A stretch of DNA of 64,000 nucleotides from JACMLX01 sp031374935 (GCA_031374935.1 JANMHB010000195.1:9992-73991), one strand, 5' to 3'; counted from the first letter of the stretch, positions 52,488-61,812 are shown. Program-made: numbers and translations. The notes: generated from the letters alone by a model not told the origin.

Positions 52488-53470
52488 GTCTGCGGCCTGA
52501 ACCCGGCGCGCTGCGCTGGATGCAATTGCGGGTGGGTCTGCTGGCTGCCGTTGTCCTCACCGTCCTCGCCGTGGCGATCCTGCGACTGGACGCCGTGGGT
52601 TCGCTGTTCGGCAGTCCAGTGGAATTCACCGTGCGCCTGCGCGATGGCCTTGGACTCCGCACGGGCAGTCAGGTGACGGTTGCTGGCTTGCCTGCCGGGA
52701 TCATTTCGGATTTGTCGGTGGTGCCCGCCAGCCACGACTCGGGGACGGTGGTCGCCGCGCGGGTGAAGATGAAGGCAGGGCAATTCGCGCTCCTGCGCGA
52801 CGATACGCGCAGTCGCGTCCGCGCGCTGGGGTTGCTCGGAGATCGACTGCTGGATTTTTCTCCTGGTACACCGACGCATCGACGCCTCACCGCCCGTGAC
52901 ACCCTGGATGCCGAGTCCTTCGCCGAGCTGGGTGATCTGTTTGCGGCGGCCGACACGGCGCTGCGCGCGGTGACGGTGGTGAGCCGCGACATCCGTGGCA
53001 TCACCGGGAGGCTGCGGACGGGTGACGGCACCATCGGTCGCCTGTTCACCGATGCGGCGTTGTACGACACGCTGCTCCACGCCGTGCGTCGGGCGGATCT
53101 GGTGCTGGCGCAGTTGCAGAGCGGTCGGGGCACACTTGGTCGCATGCTGCGCGACACGTCGCTCTACGCGAGCATCGCTCGCGCCGCGGTGGCACTGGAC
53201 AGCGCTGCGTCGCTGCTGAATGATCGCACGGGGGTGATCGCGAGACTGCAGCGTGACACGGCGTTTCTGACGCGCTTGCGGGGAGCAACGACTGGCGTGG
53301 ATTCCTTGGTGCGTGGCCTCAACGCCGGTCGCGGCACGGCAGGCCAACTGCTGGTGGAGCGCGAGTTGTACGACCGCCTGCTGCGCGTCACGGCAACCTT
53401 CGACAGTCTGGCTGCCGACGTCAAGCGCAATCCGTCGCGGTACACGAAAGGCGCTGTCCGCCTGTTTTGA
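52484..53470 (+). CDS. mlaD: MlaD family (MCE-domain) lipid-transport protein
   Basis: 328 residues starting ATGA inside the mlaF stop. One N-terminal membrane helix (about 15-36), then a single MCE domain at ~42-120 with VEFTVRLRDGLGLRTGSQV and VAGLPAGIISDL. A long helical C-terminal region (~150-320) has repeating segments such as GRLRTGDGTIGRLF, GRGTLGRMLRDTSLY and GRGTAGQLLVERELY. This is longer than E. coli MlaD and closer to actinobacterial or chloroplast-type MCE proteins. No MlaB or MlaC gene follows. Confidence 0.88.
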   Translation: MSLRPEPGALRWMQLRVGLLAAVVLTVLAVAILRLDAVGSLFGSPVEFTVRLRDGLGLRTGSQVTVAGLPAGIISDLSVVPASHDSGTVVAARVKMKAGQFALLRDDTRSRVRALGLLGDRLLDFSPGTPTHRRLTARDTLDAESFAELGDLFAAADTALRAVTVVSRDIRGITGRLRTGDGTIGRLFTDAALYDTLLHAVRRADLVLAQLQSGRGTLGRMLRDTSLYASIARAAVALDSAASLLNDRTGVIARLQRDTAFLTRLRGATTGVDSLVRGLNAGRGTAGQLLVERELYDRLLRVTATFDSLAADVKRNPSRYTKGAVRLF

Positions 53471-53479
53471 CGTGAGCCG

Positions 53480-54451
53480 ATGCCTGATCTGACCACGGCG
53501 CCTCCGGCGCAATCCCCGCGCCGACGCGCTGGCGCCGTCCTGGCGGTTTCGGTGCTGGGGATCTCGTTGGCCGGGCCGCTGATCCGCCTGTCCGAGGCGC
53601 CGCCGCTGATCCTCACCGCGTGGCGGCTGCTCATTGCCGAAGCGGTGTTGCTGGTGCTGCTCGTTGCTCGCGGTGACTGGCGCGCATTGCGCCGACTCTC
53701 GCGGCGGGAGCATGCAATCGCGGCCGGCGCGGGCGCGATGCTCGCCCTTCATTTCTGGAGCTGGAGCACCTCGTTGACGTACACCACGGTGGCGGCATCA
53801 GTGGTGCTCGTGAACCTCCAGCCGGCGATGGTGGCGGTTGGCTCCACGATGCTGCTGAAGGAATCCATGACCCGGCAGCAGCTGCTCGGGCTGGGCGTTG
53901 GTATCGCCGGTGCGCTGCTCGTCGCCCTCCCGGCACTGCTTGGCGATGGCGGCCGGACCGGACTCGCAACGGTCGCGCCGTTCGGGCTGCGCCCGGCATT
54001 GTTCGGTGATCTCCTGGCACTGCTCGGTGCGGTCACGGCGTCGCTCTACTATCTGGCCGGCCGCCGACTGCGGGCAGCGCTCGATCTGGTGCCATACGTA
54101 TCACTCGTCTACGGCTGGTGCACGCTCGCGATTCTGGCCATCGCCATCGCTCGCGCCGAGCGGTTCGGGCCCTATCCGCCCACCGAGTGGGCGATTTTCG
54201 CCGCGCTGGCAGCGGGCCCGATGTTGATCGGCCACACCGGCATGAACTGGGCGCTGCGGCACCTCCCGGCCCACGTCGTGAACCTGACGGTCCTCGGAGA
54301 ACCTGTTGGCGCCTCCCTGCTGGCGATGGTCATTCCGGCCATCGGTGAGCGACCGGACCTGTGGACCGTGGCTGGCGGCCTTCTGATACTGACCGGGGCG
54401 ATCTGGGCAATGCGTGGAGCGGTACCGGGCCGGCGCGACACGCCGGAGTAG
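53480..54451 (+). CDS. EamA/DMT family transporter
   Basis: 323 residues, ten hydrophobic helices arranged as two EamA repeats. The first includes RLSEAPPLILTAWRLLIAE and the second YVSLVYGWCTLAILAIA. The end of each repeat has the family-typical LNLQP/VNLTVLGEPVGASLLA pattern (seen as VLVNLQPAMVAVG and VVNLTVLGEPV). It is an inner-membrane exporter or permease of small metabolites; the substrate cannot be deduced. It starts 9 nt after mlaD. Confidence 0.85.
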   Translation: MPDLTTAPPAQSPRRRAGAVLAVSVLGISLAGPLIRLSEAPPLILTAWRLLIAEAVLLVLLVARGDWRALRRLSRREHAIAAGAGAMLALHFWSWSTSLTYTTVAASVVLVNLQPAMVAVGSTMLLKESMTRQQLLGLGVGIAGALLVALPALLGDGGRTGLATVAPFGLRPALFGDLLALLGAVTASLYYLAGRRLRAALDLVPYVSLVYGWCTLAILAIAIARAERFGPYPPTEWAIFAALAAGPMLIGHTGMNWALRHLPAHVVNLTVLGEPVGASLLAMVIPAIGERPDLWTVAGGLLILTGAIWAMRGAVPGRRDTPE

Positions 54452-54456
54452 CTTTG
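54449..54456 (+). promoter_or_regulatory. TAGCTTTG element at the end of the DMT transporter gene
   Basis: It begins with the TAG stop codon of the transporter gene, 46 nt upstream of the asparaginase start. It matches the TAnnTT pattern but has no -35, and the stop codon accounts for half of it. Confidence 0.25.
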
Positions 54457-54501
54457 GGGGATGCCTTTCTCCCTCTCCCGTCAGGGTGAGCGCCTGCCCC
54501 G

Positions 54502-55488
54502 ATGAGGGCGCTCGACCTGGACATCGTCGTGACGCGTGGCTCCGCGGTGGAGTCGCGTCACGCAGTGCACGCGGCCGTCGTCGCGGCTGACGGTACGCTG
54601 CTGGCGAGCGCCGGTTCACCGGATCTGGTGGCCCACTGGCGCTCCTGCGCGAAGCCATTGCAGGTGTACCCATTCGTCGAAGCGGGGCACCTCGACGCGG
54701 TCGGGTGGGGTGACACCGAGCTGGCGCTGGCCTGCGCGTCGCATGGCGGCGAGGACGAGCACGTTGCCCTCGCCAGATCAATGCTGCAGTCGATCGGTCT
54801 GGGTGAACCGGATCTGGCCTGCGGTGCGCACGAGCCGCTGACTGCCCGAGGGGCAGCGCAACTGCGCGGACGTGGACAGGCACCGGGACGGGTGCACAAC
54901 AACTGTTCGGGGAAGCACACCGCGATGCTGGCTGCGGCGCAGGCGAATGGCTGGACGCCGGCCGGGTACGATGCGCCGTCGCATCCGTTGCAGCTGGGGA
55001 TCCGCCAGCAGCTCTCACGCTGGACGGGGCTCGAGGACGGGGCACTCGACATCGCGACCGACGGCTGCGGCGTCCCGGTTTTCATTCTGTCGCTGCGGCA
55101 GATGGCGCTGGCGTACGCCCGATTGTCGCGTGCCGCCACCGACACGGTGGCCGCATCGCGCATTCTCGGTGCCATGGGAACTCACCCTTTTCTGGTGGGT
55201 GGAACGGATCGCTTCGACACCGTGCTGATGGAAGAGACGGGCGGCGCTGTCGTGGCAAAGATCGGCGCGGAGGGCGTCCACACGGTTCTGCTGCGCGACC
55301 GGGCGATCGGCTTCGCGATCAAGGTCGCCGACGGCCAGGCGCGCGCGCAGTATCCATCCGTCCTTCGCCTGTTGCAGTATCTCGACGCATTGCCGGGCAC
55401 TCTGCCACCGCGGTTGCACGCCTGGCTCGTGGCGATGGTTCACGACACACGCGGCGACGTGGTCGGGAGCATTCGTCCCGTTGCATGA
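54502..55488 (+). CDS. asparaginase (L-asparaginase II, Rhizobium-type family)
   Basis: 328 residues, the full length of the asparaginase-II family (Pfam PF06089 by layout). Visible features: an N-terminal RGSAVESRH, WRSCAKPLQVYPFVEAG, LALACASHGGEDEH, CGAHEP and NNCSGKHTAMLAA, where the Ser-Lys pairs and Cys residues of this family lie. It would hydrolyse asparagine to aspartate and ammonia in the cytoplasm; no signal peptide is seen. It is unrelated in fold to E. coli AnsA/AnsB. The stop overlaps the start of the next gene. Confidence 0.87.
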   Translation: MRALDLDIVVTRGSAVESRHAVHAAVVAADGTLLASAGSPDLVAHWRSCAKPLQVYPFVEAGHLDAVGWGDTELALACASHGGEDEHVALARSMLQSIGLGEPDLACGAHEPLTARGAAQLRGRGQAPGRVHNNCSGKHTAMLAAAQANGWTPAGYDAPSHPLQLGIRQQLSRWTGLEDGALDIATDGCGVPVFILSLRQMALAYARLSRAATDTVAASRILGAMGTHPFLVGGTDRFDTVLMEETGGAVVAKIGAEGVHTVLLRDRAIGFAIKVADGQARAQYPSVLRLLQYLDALPGTLPPRLHAWLVAMVHDTRGDVVGSIRPVA

Positions 55489-56191
55489 ATTTGAAACGCT
55501 TCCTGACATTCTGATGACAGTCTCAGAGACTCCGACCGCTACACTTGCTGTGCTTGACGACCAGACTCGTTGCCTGGTGCGCCTTGCGGCCATCATCGGC
55601 GCAGGGTCAGAACGTCAGTTGCGCGAACACTTGGCCGAGGCACGCTCATTGCCGACTCAGTGGGTGGAGGAGGTCATTCTGCAATCCTATCTGTTTGCCG
55701 GCTTCCCGCGCACGTTGAACGCTGCGAGGCAGTGGCGGCGGATTTCGCAGACACTGGCGCCGGCAACGGACGTCGACGCCGATGCCAATGTGGCCGGCAA
55801 CCCGGACGCCTGGCGTACCCGCGGTGAAGTCACCTGCGCGACGGTGTACGGCAACATGTACGACAAACTGCGGGTGAACATCGCGGCGCTGCACCCCGCG
55901 CTCGAACACTGGATGATCACCGACGGCTACGGCAAGATCCTCAGTCGCCCGGGGCTCGATCTCGTTCGGCGGGAACTCTGTGTCGTCGCCGTTTGCGCCT
56001 TGGCGGAACAGGATCGGCAGCTCCACTCGCATTTTCATGGGGCGCTGCATGTCGGCGCCACTCCGTCGCAGGTGCTCGGAACGCTCGATGCACTCAGCGA
56101 CCTTCTTGATGACGACACACTGCGGCGGTACCGCATGTTGTGGAATCATGTGCGCCACGCACACACTGAACAGGCCCAGGGGCCGTCATGA
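55481..56191 (+). CDS. carboxymuconolactone decarboxylase family protein
   Basis: 236 residues from the ATG at 55481 (8-nt overlap with the asparaginase gene), or 225 from the ATG at 55514. It contains two CMD-like helical repeats: LVRLAAIIGAGSERQLREHL with EVILQSYLFAGFPRTLNA, and LCVVAVCALAEQDRQLHSHFHGAL. The AhpD CxxC pair is not present; Cys and His positions in VVAVCALAE and HSHFHG could take its place. The enzyme activity is uncertain: decarboxylase, hydroperoxide reductase or structural. The stop overlaps obgE by ATGA. Confidence 0.75.
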   Translation: MHEFETLPDILMTVSETPTATLAVLDDQTRCLVRLAAIIGAGSERQLREHLAEARSLPTQWVEEVILQSYLFAGFPRTLNAARQWRRISQTLAPATDVDADANVAGNPDAWRTRGEVTCATVYGNMYDKLRVNIAALHPALEHWMITDGYGKILSRPGLDLVRRELCVVAVCALAEQDRQLHSHFHGALHVGATPSQVLGTLDALSDLLDDDTLRRYRMLWNHVRHAHTEQAQGPS

Positions 56192-57231
56192 GCGTTCACA
56201 ACGATTTCATCGACCGCGTCGTCGTCCGAATCGCCGCCGGGACCGGCGGCTCGGGCGCGACGTCATTCCGTCGCGAAAAGTTCGTTCCGCAGGGTGGGCC
56301 GGACGGCGGCGACGGTGGCATGGGCGGCAACGTCTACCTGCGTGCAGACGCCAATCTCACCACGCTGCTCGACTACACGTATCGCGATCGATGGGCGGCC
56401 GAACGTGGTCAGCATGGCGAGGGGAACAACAAGACCGGGCGGAGTGGTGCCGACATCATCATGCCGGTGCCGCCGGGCACGATCGTCCTCGATGCAGAAA
56501 CGAATGTACAGCTTGGCGAGGTCCTGGAGCACGGCCAGCAGATTCTGATTGCCAAGGCCGGTCGCGGCGGCAAGGGCAACGCGTTCTTCGCCACGGCAAC
56601 GCACCAGTCACCGCGCGAGTGGCAGCCCGGTGAGGAGGGCGAGGAGCGGCAGGTCATCCTCGAACTCAAGCTGATCGCCGACGTCGGCCTCGTCGGCGCC
56701 CCGAATGCCGGCAAGTCGACGTTGCTGTCGGTCATCTCGGCGGCACGTCCGAAGATCGCGGCGTACCCGTTCACCACGCTGTCGCCCAATCTCGGTGTGG
56801 TCCCGATGAGTGACCATCGCAGCTTCGTCGTGGCCGACATCCCCGGCATCATCGAGGGCGCGTCCACGGGCAAGGGCCTCGGACTGCAGTTCCTGAGGCA
56901 CATCGAGCGCACACGCATCCTGGCGTTCATCATCCCGATCGACGCCATGGACTGGCAGGCGGAGTACGACCAGCTCCGCGCGGAGATCACGTCGTACTCG
57001 GCCGAGCTGGCCGCCACGCCGCACTTCGTGGTCTTCTCGAAGCTGGACCTGATGGGCGAAGACGACTACGTGCCTGAACTCGACGCGCCGGGCGCGTTTG
57101 CGATCATCTCGCTCAGCGCCGCCAACCGCACGCATCTGGATCACTTCCTTGATACCTGCTGGCGCAAGCTGCTGTCGATGCGGCACGCGAACGACGCCGC
57201 GACGCGGGCCGCGGAGCAGGTGCTGCCGTGA
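56188..57231 (+). CDS. obgE: GTPase ObgE/CgtA
   Basis: 347 residues. The N-terminal Obg fold (1-158) has the glycine-rich loops IAAGTGGSGATSFRREKF and GPDGGDGGMGGNV. The GTPase domain follows with G1 GAPNAGKST near 170, G3 DIPGIIEGAS and the NKxD position reading FSKLDLMG, where Ser replaces the usual Asn. No C-terminal OCT domain is present. Obg acts in 50S ribosome assembly and stress signalling. The start overlaps the previous stop (ATGA). Confidence 0.95.
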   Translation: MSVHNDFIDRVVVRIAAGTGGSGATSFRREKFVPQGGPDGGDGGMGGNVYLRADANLTTLLDYTYRDRWAAERGQHGEGNNKTGRSGADIIMPVPPGTIVLDAETNVQLGEVLEHGQQILIAKAGRGGKGNAFFATATHQSPREWQPGEEGEERQVILELKLIADVGLVGAPNAGKSTLLSVISAARPKIAAYPFTTLSPNLGVVPMSDHRSFVVADIPGIIEGASTGKGLGLQFLRHIERTRILAFIIPIDAMDWQAEYDQLRAEITSYSAELAATPHFVVFSKLDLMGEDDYVPELDAPGAFAIISLSAANRTHLDHFLDTCWRKLLSMRHANDAATRAAEQVLP

Positions 57232-57240
57232 TCACGATCG

Positions 57241-58320
57241 ATGCGACCTGAGCCCACGGCCGTCGCGGCGCGCGCGGCGCTGACGTTGCTTGGCCTGCCC
57301 CGCATCGGAAACGGGGAGTGGCATCGTCGGGTGCGGGAACACGGGAGCGCGGCGGCGGCGCTCTCGCGCGTCGGCGAGCGTGCGGCGCTGGCCGCCGCGA
57401 CGGCCGAGGCGGACGCGGCGATCACCGGTGCGCAACGGCTTGGCGCGACGATCATCGTGCATGGCGACGCGGCCTACCCGCCCGCACTGCACGACCTCAC
57501 GGCGTGCGAGCAGGCTGACATCACGCCTGCGCCGCCGGTGCTGTACGCGCTGGGCAATCTCGATCTGCTGCGTCGGCCCGCGGTCGCGATCGTTGGAACG
57601 CGCCACGCCACCGCGACCGGACTCCGCGCGGCGGAGCGGATCGCGCGCGACTGTGCCGACGCCGGTGTGCTGATCGTGAGCGGCCTGGCGCGCGGCATCG
57701 ACGCCGCGGCGCACGCCGGAGCCCTTGGCATCAGCGGCGCGACCGCGGCCGTCATCGGCACCGGCCTCGACGTTGCATATCCCGCCGACCATCGCGGGAT
57801 GCAGGGGCGGATCGCGCGTGCGGGATTGCTCCTCACCGAGTCACCGCCGGGGCAGCGCGCCACGCGTGGGTCGTTCCCGGAGCGAAATCGCCTGATTGCG
57901 GCGCTCGCGCAACTCACCATCGTGGTCGAGGCAGGGCACAAGAGTGGAGCGCTGCTCACCGCGCGGGCGGCCAATATGCTCAACCGGGCCGTCGCCGCGG
58001 TGCCTGGCGCGTTCGATTCCGCGTCGTGCCTCGGCTCCAATGGACTGCTGCGTGATGGAGCGCATGTCATCGCGACGACTGATGACGCACTGGCGCTGCT
58101 GCAGGTCGCTCGTCCCGATCGCAACGTCACCGCCGTGCCGCCCAGCCTGTCGCCCACGGAGCGCGCGATCTGGGAGGTGCTCGGCGCAACGCCGCTGGAT
58201 CTCGATCTCGTGGTGGAACGCGCAGGATGGGCCGCCGATGCCTGTCTCGCGGCTGTCACGACGCTCGAACTGCGCGGCCTGGTTCGTGCGACACATGCCG
58301 GCGCATTGCAGCGCGCATGA
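57241..58320 (+). CDS. dprA: DNA processing protein DprA
   Basis: 359 residues. The Rossmann-like DprA core is clear: AIVGTRHATATGLRAAERIA, VSGLARGIDAAAHAGAL, and GTGLDVAYPADHR, followed by FPERNRLIAALAQLTIVVEAGHKSGALLTA. A C-terminal winged helix (~295-355) with ERAIWEVLGATPLDLD is of the usual DprA type. It loads RecA on incoming single-stranded DNA during natural transformation. It starts 9 nt after obgE and its stop overlaps hemW. Confidence 0.93.
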   Translation: MRPEPTAVAARAALTLLGLPRIGNGEWHRRVREHGSAAAALSRVGERAALAAATAEADAAITGAQRLGATIIVHGDAAYPPALHDLTACEQADITPAPPVLYALGNLDLLRRPAVAIVGTRHATATGLRAAERIARDCADAGVLIVSGLARGIDAAAHAGALGISGATAAVIGTGLDVAYPADHRGMQGRIARAGLLLTESPPGQRATRGSFPERNRLIAALAQLTIVVEAGHKSGALLTARAANMLNRAVAAVPGAFDSASCLGSNGLLRDGAHVIATTDDALALLQVARPDRNVTAVPPSLSPTERAIWEVLGATPLDLDLVVERAGWAADACLAAVTTLELRGLVRATHAGALQRA

Positions 58321-59444
58321 ACCGGCCGCCGACGCGTGTGTATGTGCATGTCCCGTTCTGCGCGCGGCGTTGCAGTTACTGCGATTTTGCCATTGCCGTC
58401 CGACGAGAGGTGCCGGTGTCGGAGTATCTCGCGGCGCTCGAAGCGGAGTTGGGCACGCGATTGACCGCGAACGAATCGCCCCAGCCGATCGAAAGTCTCT
58501 ATTTCGGCGGCGGAACGCCCTCACACCTGGGGCCTGACGGCGTGGCGCGACTGCTCGACGTGCTGCGACGATGGTTCACGTGGGACGCCGATGCCGAGGT
58601 CACGCTGGAGGCGAATCCGGATGATGTGACGGCATCGGCGACCGTCGCCTGGCAGGCGGCAGGCATCACCCGCGTTTCACTCGGCGCCCAGACATTCGAT
58701 CCTGCCGTGTTGGCGTGGATGCACCGGTCGCATTCCACGGAGCAGATCGACGTGGCCGTGCAACTGCTGCGCGATGCAGCCTTCGCCAGCTGGAGCTTTG
58801 ATCTCATATTCGCGCTGCCGGACGCGCTGAAGCGTGACTGGGCGCGCGATCTCGATCTGGCACTGGCCAAGGCACCACCGCACCTGTCCCTCTATGGGCT
58901 CACGGTCGAACCCCACACCGCACTGGGCCGGTGGAGCGAGCGCGGGGAGGTACAATCGGTCGATGAGTCGACGTACGAGACGGAGTTCCTGCGCGCACAT
59001 ACCGCGGCGGCCACGGCGGGGTACGATCACTATGAGGTGTCGAACTTCGCAAAACCGGGGCATCACGCGCGGCACAACCGGGCGTACTGGCAGGGCACGC
59101 CATACTTCGGATTCGGGCCGTCTGCGCACGGCTTTGACGGCGCCCGTCGTCGGTGGAACCACGCTGCCTATGCCGCGTGGCGGATGGCCGCCGTCGCCGG
59201 CCTCGACCCGGTGTCGGGGAGCGAGTCGATCGGACCGACGGAAGCCGACGTGGAGTCGGTGTACCTCGGACTGCGGACCACGGCGGGCTTCGAGCTCCGG
59301 CCGGGCGACGAGGCGATCGTCGGCCGTTGGGTCGAGGCCGGATGGGCTCGGGTGGCAGGGAATCGGGTGGTCCTCACCCCACTGGGCTGGCTGCGGCTGG
59401 ACAGTCTTGCGGCCGCCCTCACTGCCGCTAGCGCCTTCAAGTAG
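58317..59444 (+). CDS. hemW: radical SAM heme chaperone HemW
   Basis: 375 residues from the ATG at 58317, inside the dprA stop (ATGA). The radical-SAM cluster motif CxxxCxxC reads CARRCSYCDF at about 15-22, followed by YFGGGTPSHL, LEANPDDV, VSLGAQTFD and HYEVSNFAKPGHHARHN, all typical of HemW/HemN-like proteins. The motif Cys-Asp-Phe distinguishes HemW. It delivers heme to target proteins. It is co-transcribed with dprA and followed 13 nt later by hrcA. Confidence 0.93.
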   Translation: MNRPPTRVYVHVPFCARRCSYCDFAIAVRREVPVSEYLAALEAELGTRLTANESPQPIESLYFGGGTPSHLGPDGVARLLDVLRRWFTWDADAEVTLEANPDDVTASATVAWQAAGITRVSLGAQTFDPAVLAWMHRSHSTEQIDVAVQLLRDAAFASWSFDLIFALPDALKRDWARDLDLALAKAPPHLSLYGLTVEPHTALGRWSERGEVQSVDESTYETEFLRAHTAAATAGYDHYEVSNFAKPGHHARHNRAYWQGTPYFGFGPSAHGFDGARRRWNHAAYAAWRMAAVAGLDPVSGSESIGPTEADVESVYLGLRTTAGFELRPGDEAIVGRWVEAGWARVAGNRVVLTPLGWLRLDSLAAALTAASAFK

Positions 59445-59457
59445 CTAGCTGTTGAGT

Positions 59458-60501
59458 ATGTCCATGCAGCCTGAACTCACGGATCGCGAGCGATTGGTCC
59501 TCGAAGCCGTCATCCAGAGTTACGTGGAGACGGCCGAACCAGCTGCGTCGCGAACCCTGTCGCGCCGCTTCGGGCTTGGCGTGTCGCCGGCCACGATTCG
59601 CAACACCATGAGCGATCTGGAGGAGAAGGGCTTCCTCTTCCATCCGCACACCTCGGCCGGTCGCATTCCGACCGACCTGGCGTACCGGGCGTACGTCGAC
59701 GCCCTGCTCAAGGTGCCGGTCCTGAAGACCGCCGAAGAAGCGGTGCTCGGCGAGGAGATCAGCGGCGCCAGCACCGCCATCGAGTCGATCCTGCGTCGGG
59801 CGGCGCAGTCACTCGGCGTACTGACGCAGGAGCTCGGGGTGGCGCTCGGGCCGCAACTCGACGCGGCGATCCTCAAGCGGGTCGAGTTGGTGCGGTTGGC
59901 GAGTGATCGCCTCCTGATGGTGCTCGCGCTCGAGCGTGGCGTCGCCCGGTCGATCTACATCGAACTGCCGATCGAAATCCCCGACGACGCGATCGGTGCG
60001 GTGGGATTGGTCCTCAATGAGCGACTGGGCGGGTTGACGCTTCGTGAGATCCGTTCGTCGCTGGCGGTGCGGCTTCGCGACGCGCAAACGCATGTGGATG
60101 CCGCCGAGCTGCTGAACATCTTCGTCGAGGAAGGCGAGCAGTACTTTGCCAGTGCGGCGAGGACGGAAGACGTGGCGGTGGTCCTCGGTCAGCCGTCGCT
60201 GCTGGCGGAGCACCCGGAGTTTGCCACCGGCGACAGCATGCGGAAGCTGCTGGCGTTCACGGAGGCGCCGGCGCACATCGCCGACGTGCTGCGGAGCCGT
60301 TCACCCCAGCCGGGAATCACCATCACGATCGGGAACGAGCACGGCGACCCGCTGCTCAACCGATTCACGATCGTCACGGCCGAATACCATTTCGGGTCGC
60401 TCAGTGGTGTCATCGGCGTGATCGGCCCCACGCGCATGCCGTATCGCAAGGTCATCTCATTGGTTGGCCACGCCTCGCGACTCGTGTCGGACATGTTGTA
60501 G
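59458..60501 (+). CDS. hrcA: heat-inducible transcription repressor HrcA
   Basis: 347 residues from the ATG at 59458; a TTG two codons upstream and a second ATG two codons downstream are also in frame. The winged-helix N-terminus ELTDRERLVLEAVIQSYVETAEPAAS and VSPATIRNTMSDLEEKGFL are characteristic, as is the HPHTSAGRIPTD wing and the C-terminal IGPTRMPYRKVI region. HrcA binds CIRCE operators before chaperone genes. I find no CIRCE copy in front of hrcA or dnaJ in this window. Confidence 0.95.
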   Translation: MSMQPELTDRERLVLEAVIQSYVETAEPAASRTLSRRFGLGVSPATIRNTMSDLEEKGFLFHPHTSAGRIPTDLAYRAYVDALLKVPVLKTAEEAVLGEEISGASTAIESILRRAAQSLGVLTQELGVALGPQLDAAILKRVELVRLASDRLLMVLALERGVARSIYIELPIEIPDDAIGAVGLVLNERLGGLTLREIRSSLAVRLRDAQTHVDAAELLNIFVEEGEQYFASAARTEDVAVVLGQPSLLAEHPEFATGDSMRKLLAFTEAPAHIADVLRSRSPQPGITITIGNEHGDPLLNRFTIVTAEYHFGSLSGVIGVIGPTRMPYRKVISLVGHASRLVSDML

Positions 60502-60600
60502 GCGCGAGCGAGGGTACGACCGTCCAATGCCCTCGCCCCCCGCCGACCGGCTGGCTGGCGTCATCCGCCTGATCTGGCGATCTTGCCACATCATGTGATG

Positions 60601-60654
60601 AGCCCGGCTCCACAGGGCCGGGCTGACGTGCGCTGCGCCGGATCGTTCCGGCGC
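60601..60654 (+). repeat. two perfect hairpins in the gap before dnaJ
   Basis: AGCCCGGC/GCCGGGCT (60601-60608 and 60617-60624, 8-nt loop) and GCGCCGGA/TCCGGCGC (60635-60642 and 60647-60654, TCGT loop). They lie in the 177-nt hrcA-dnaJ gap. No T-tract follows either. They may attenuate or stabilise the dnaJ transcript. Confidence 0.7.
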
Positions 60655-60678
60655 CCGATTTCTCTCCTGATGTGACCG

Positions 60679-61812
60679 ATGGCTGACTATTACGCGACTC
60701 TGGGCGTCGAGAAGACGGCGTCTGAAGACGAGCTCAAGAAGGCATACCGCAGGTTGGCGATGCAATACCACCCCGACAAGAACGGGGGGGCCAAGGAAGC
60801 GGAAGAGAAGTTCAAGGAGATCACGGAAGCCTATGACGTGCTTCGTGACCCGCAGAAGCGCGCGGCGTACGACCGTTATGGCGAGGCGGGGCTGCGTGGT
60901 GGCGCGCAGGGCGGCGGATACCAGCACGTCGACCTGAGCGAAGCGCTGAACATCTTCATGCGCGACTTCGGCTTTGGCGCCAGCGACATGTTCGGCGGAC
61001 GCGGTGGCTCGAGCGGTGCACGCCAGGGCGGTGACATCAAGGTCGGTGTTCCCCTCACGCTTGCCGAAGTCGCGACGGGCATCGAGAAGGACATCGCCCT
61101 CAAGGTGCTCGATACCTGTGAGACGTGTACCGGCAGTGGCGCCGAAGCGGGGTCAACACCGCAGCGCTGCGCGACGTGCGGTGGCACCGGCGAGGTGCGT
61201 CGGGCGCAGCGAAGCTTCTTCGGTCAGTTCGTGAGCGTTGCGGCCTGTCCGACGTGCAGCGGTGAAGGCACGGTCGTCGCGTCACCGTGCCGGAAGTGCA
61301 AGGGCGATGGACGTGTGCGTGTGGAAAAGACGATCCATGTGCGCATTCCGGCCGGCGTCGCCACCGGCCAGTACATGACGCTGCGCGGCGTGGGGAATGT
61401 GGGCGCACGTGGCGGAGGGAAGGGCGACGTGCTGGTGGTGTTCGAAGTGGAGGACAATCCACGGTTCGAGCGCGACGAGGAGGATCTGTACACCGAAGTG
61501 CTGGTGACATATCCGCAGCTGGTCATGGGTGTGGAACTGACCGTTCCTGGCGTGACCGGCAACGAGTTCAAGCTGAAAGTGCCCGCAGGCACCCAGAGTG
61601 GGCATCTCTTTTATCTGCGGGGGAAGGGGCTGCCGCGTGTGAACGCGAGTGGCACCGGCGACATGCACGTTCGGGTGCAGGTGTGGACGCCTGCGACGGT
61701 GTCGGATGAAGAGAAGAAACTGCTCAAGCGGCTCGCGGAACTGCACGGGAATGCACCAACGGAGCGCAACAAGACCTTCTGGTCGCGCATGAAAGAAGCG
61801 TTGGGCGCATGA
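60679..61812 (+). CDS. dnaJ: chaperone DnaJ
   Basis: 377 residues. J-domain with the HPD motif (YHPDKN) near 33, a short Gly-rich linker, and four zinc-binding CxxCxGxG repeats: CETCTGSG, CATCGGTG, CPTCSGEG, CRKCKGDG. The C-terminal substrate-binding domain is followed by a short tail. It is co-chaperone to DnaK, which is not in this window. It forms an operon with prmA (ATGA overlap). Confidence 0.95.
   Translation: MADYYATLGVEKTASEDELKKAYRRLAMQYHPDKNGGAKEAEEKFKEITEAYDVLRDPQKRAAYDRYGEAGLRGGAQGGGYQHVDLSEALNIFMRDFGFGASDMFGGRGGSSGARQGGDIKVGVPLTLAEVATGIEKDIALKVLDTCETCTGSGAEAGSTPQRCATCGGTGEVRRAQRSFFGQFVSVAACPTCSGEGTVVASPCRKCKGDGRVRVEKTIHVRIPAGVATGQYMTLRGVGNVGARGGGKGDVLVVFEVEDNPRFERDEEDLYTEVLVTYPQLVMGVELTVPGVTGNEFKLKVPAGTQSGHLFYLRGKGLPRVNASGTGDMHVRVQVWTPATVSDEEKKLLKRLAELHGNAPTERNKTFWSRMKEALGA

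Noticed and set aside
59380..59460. CIRCE operator before hrcA
   Set aside because: No TTAGCACTC-N9-GAGTGCTAA-like sequence found; TAGCTAGCTG here is only superficially palindromic and lies at the end of hemW.
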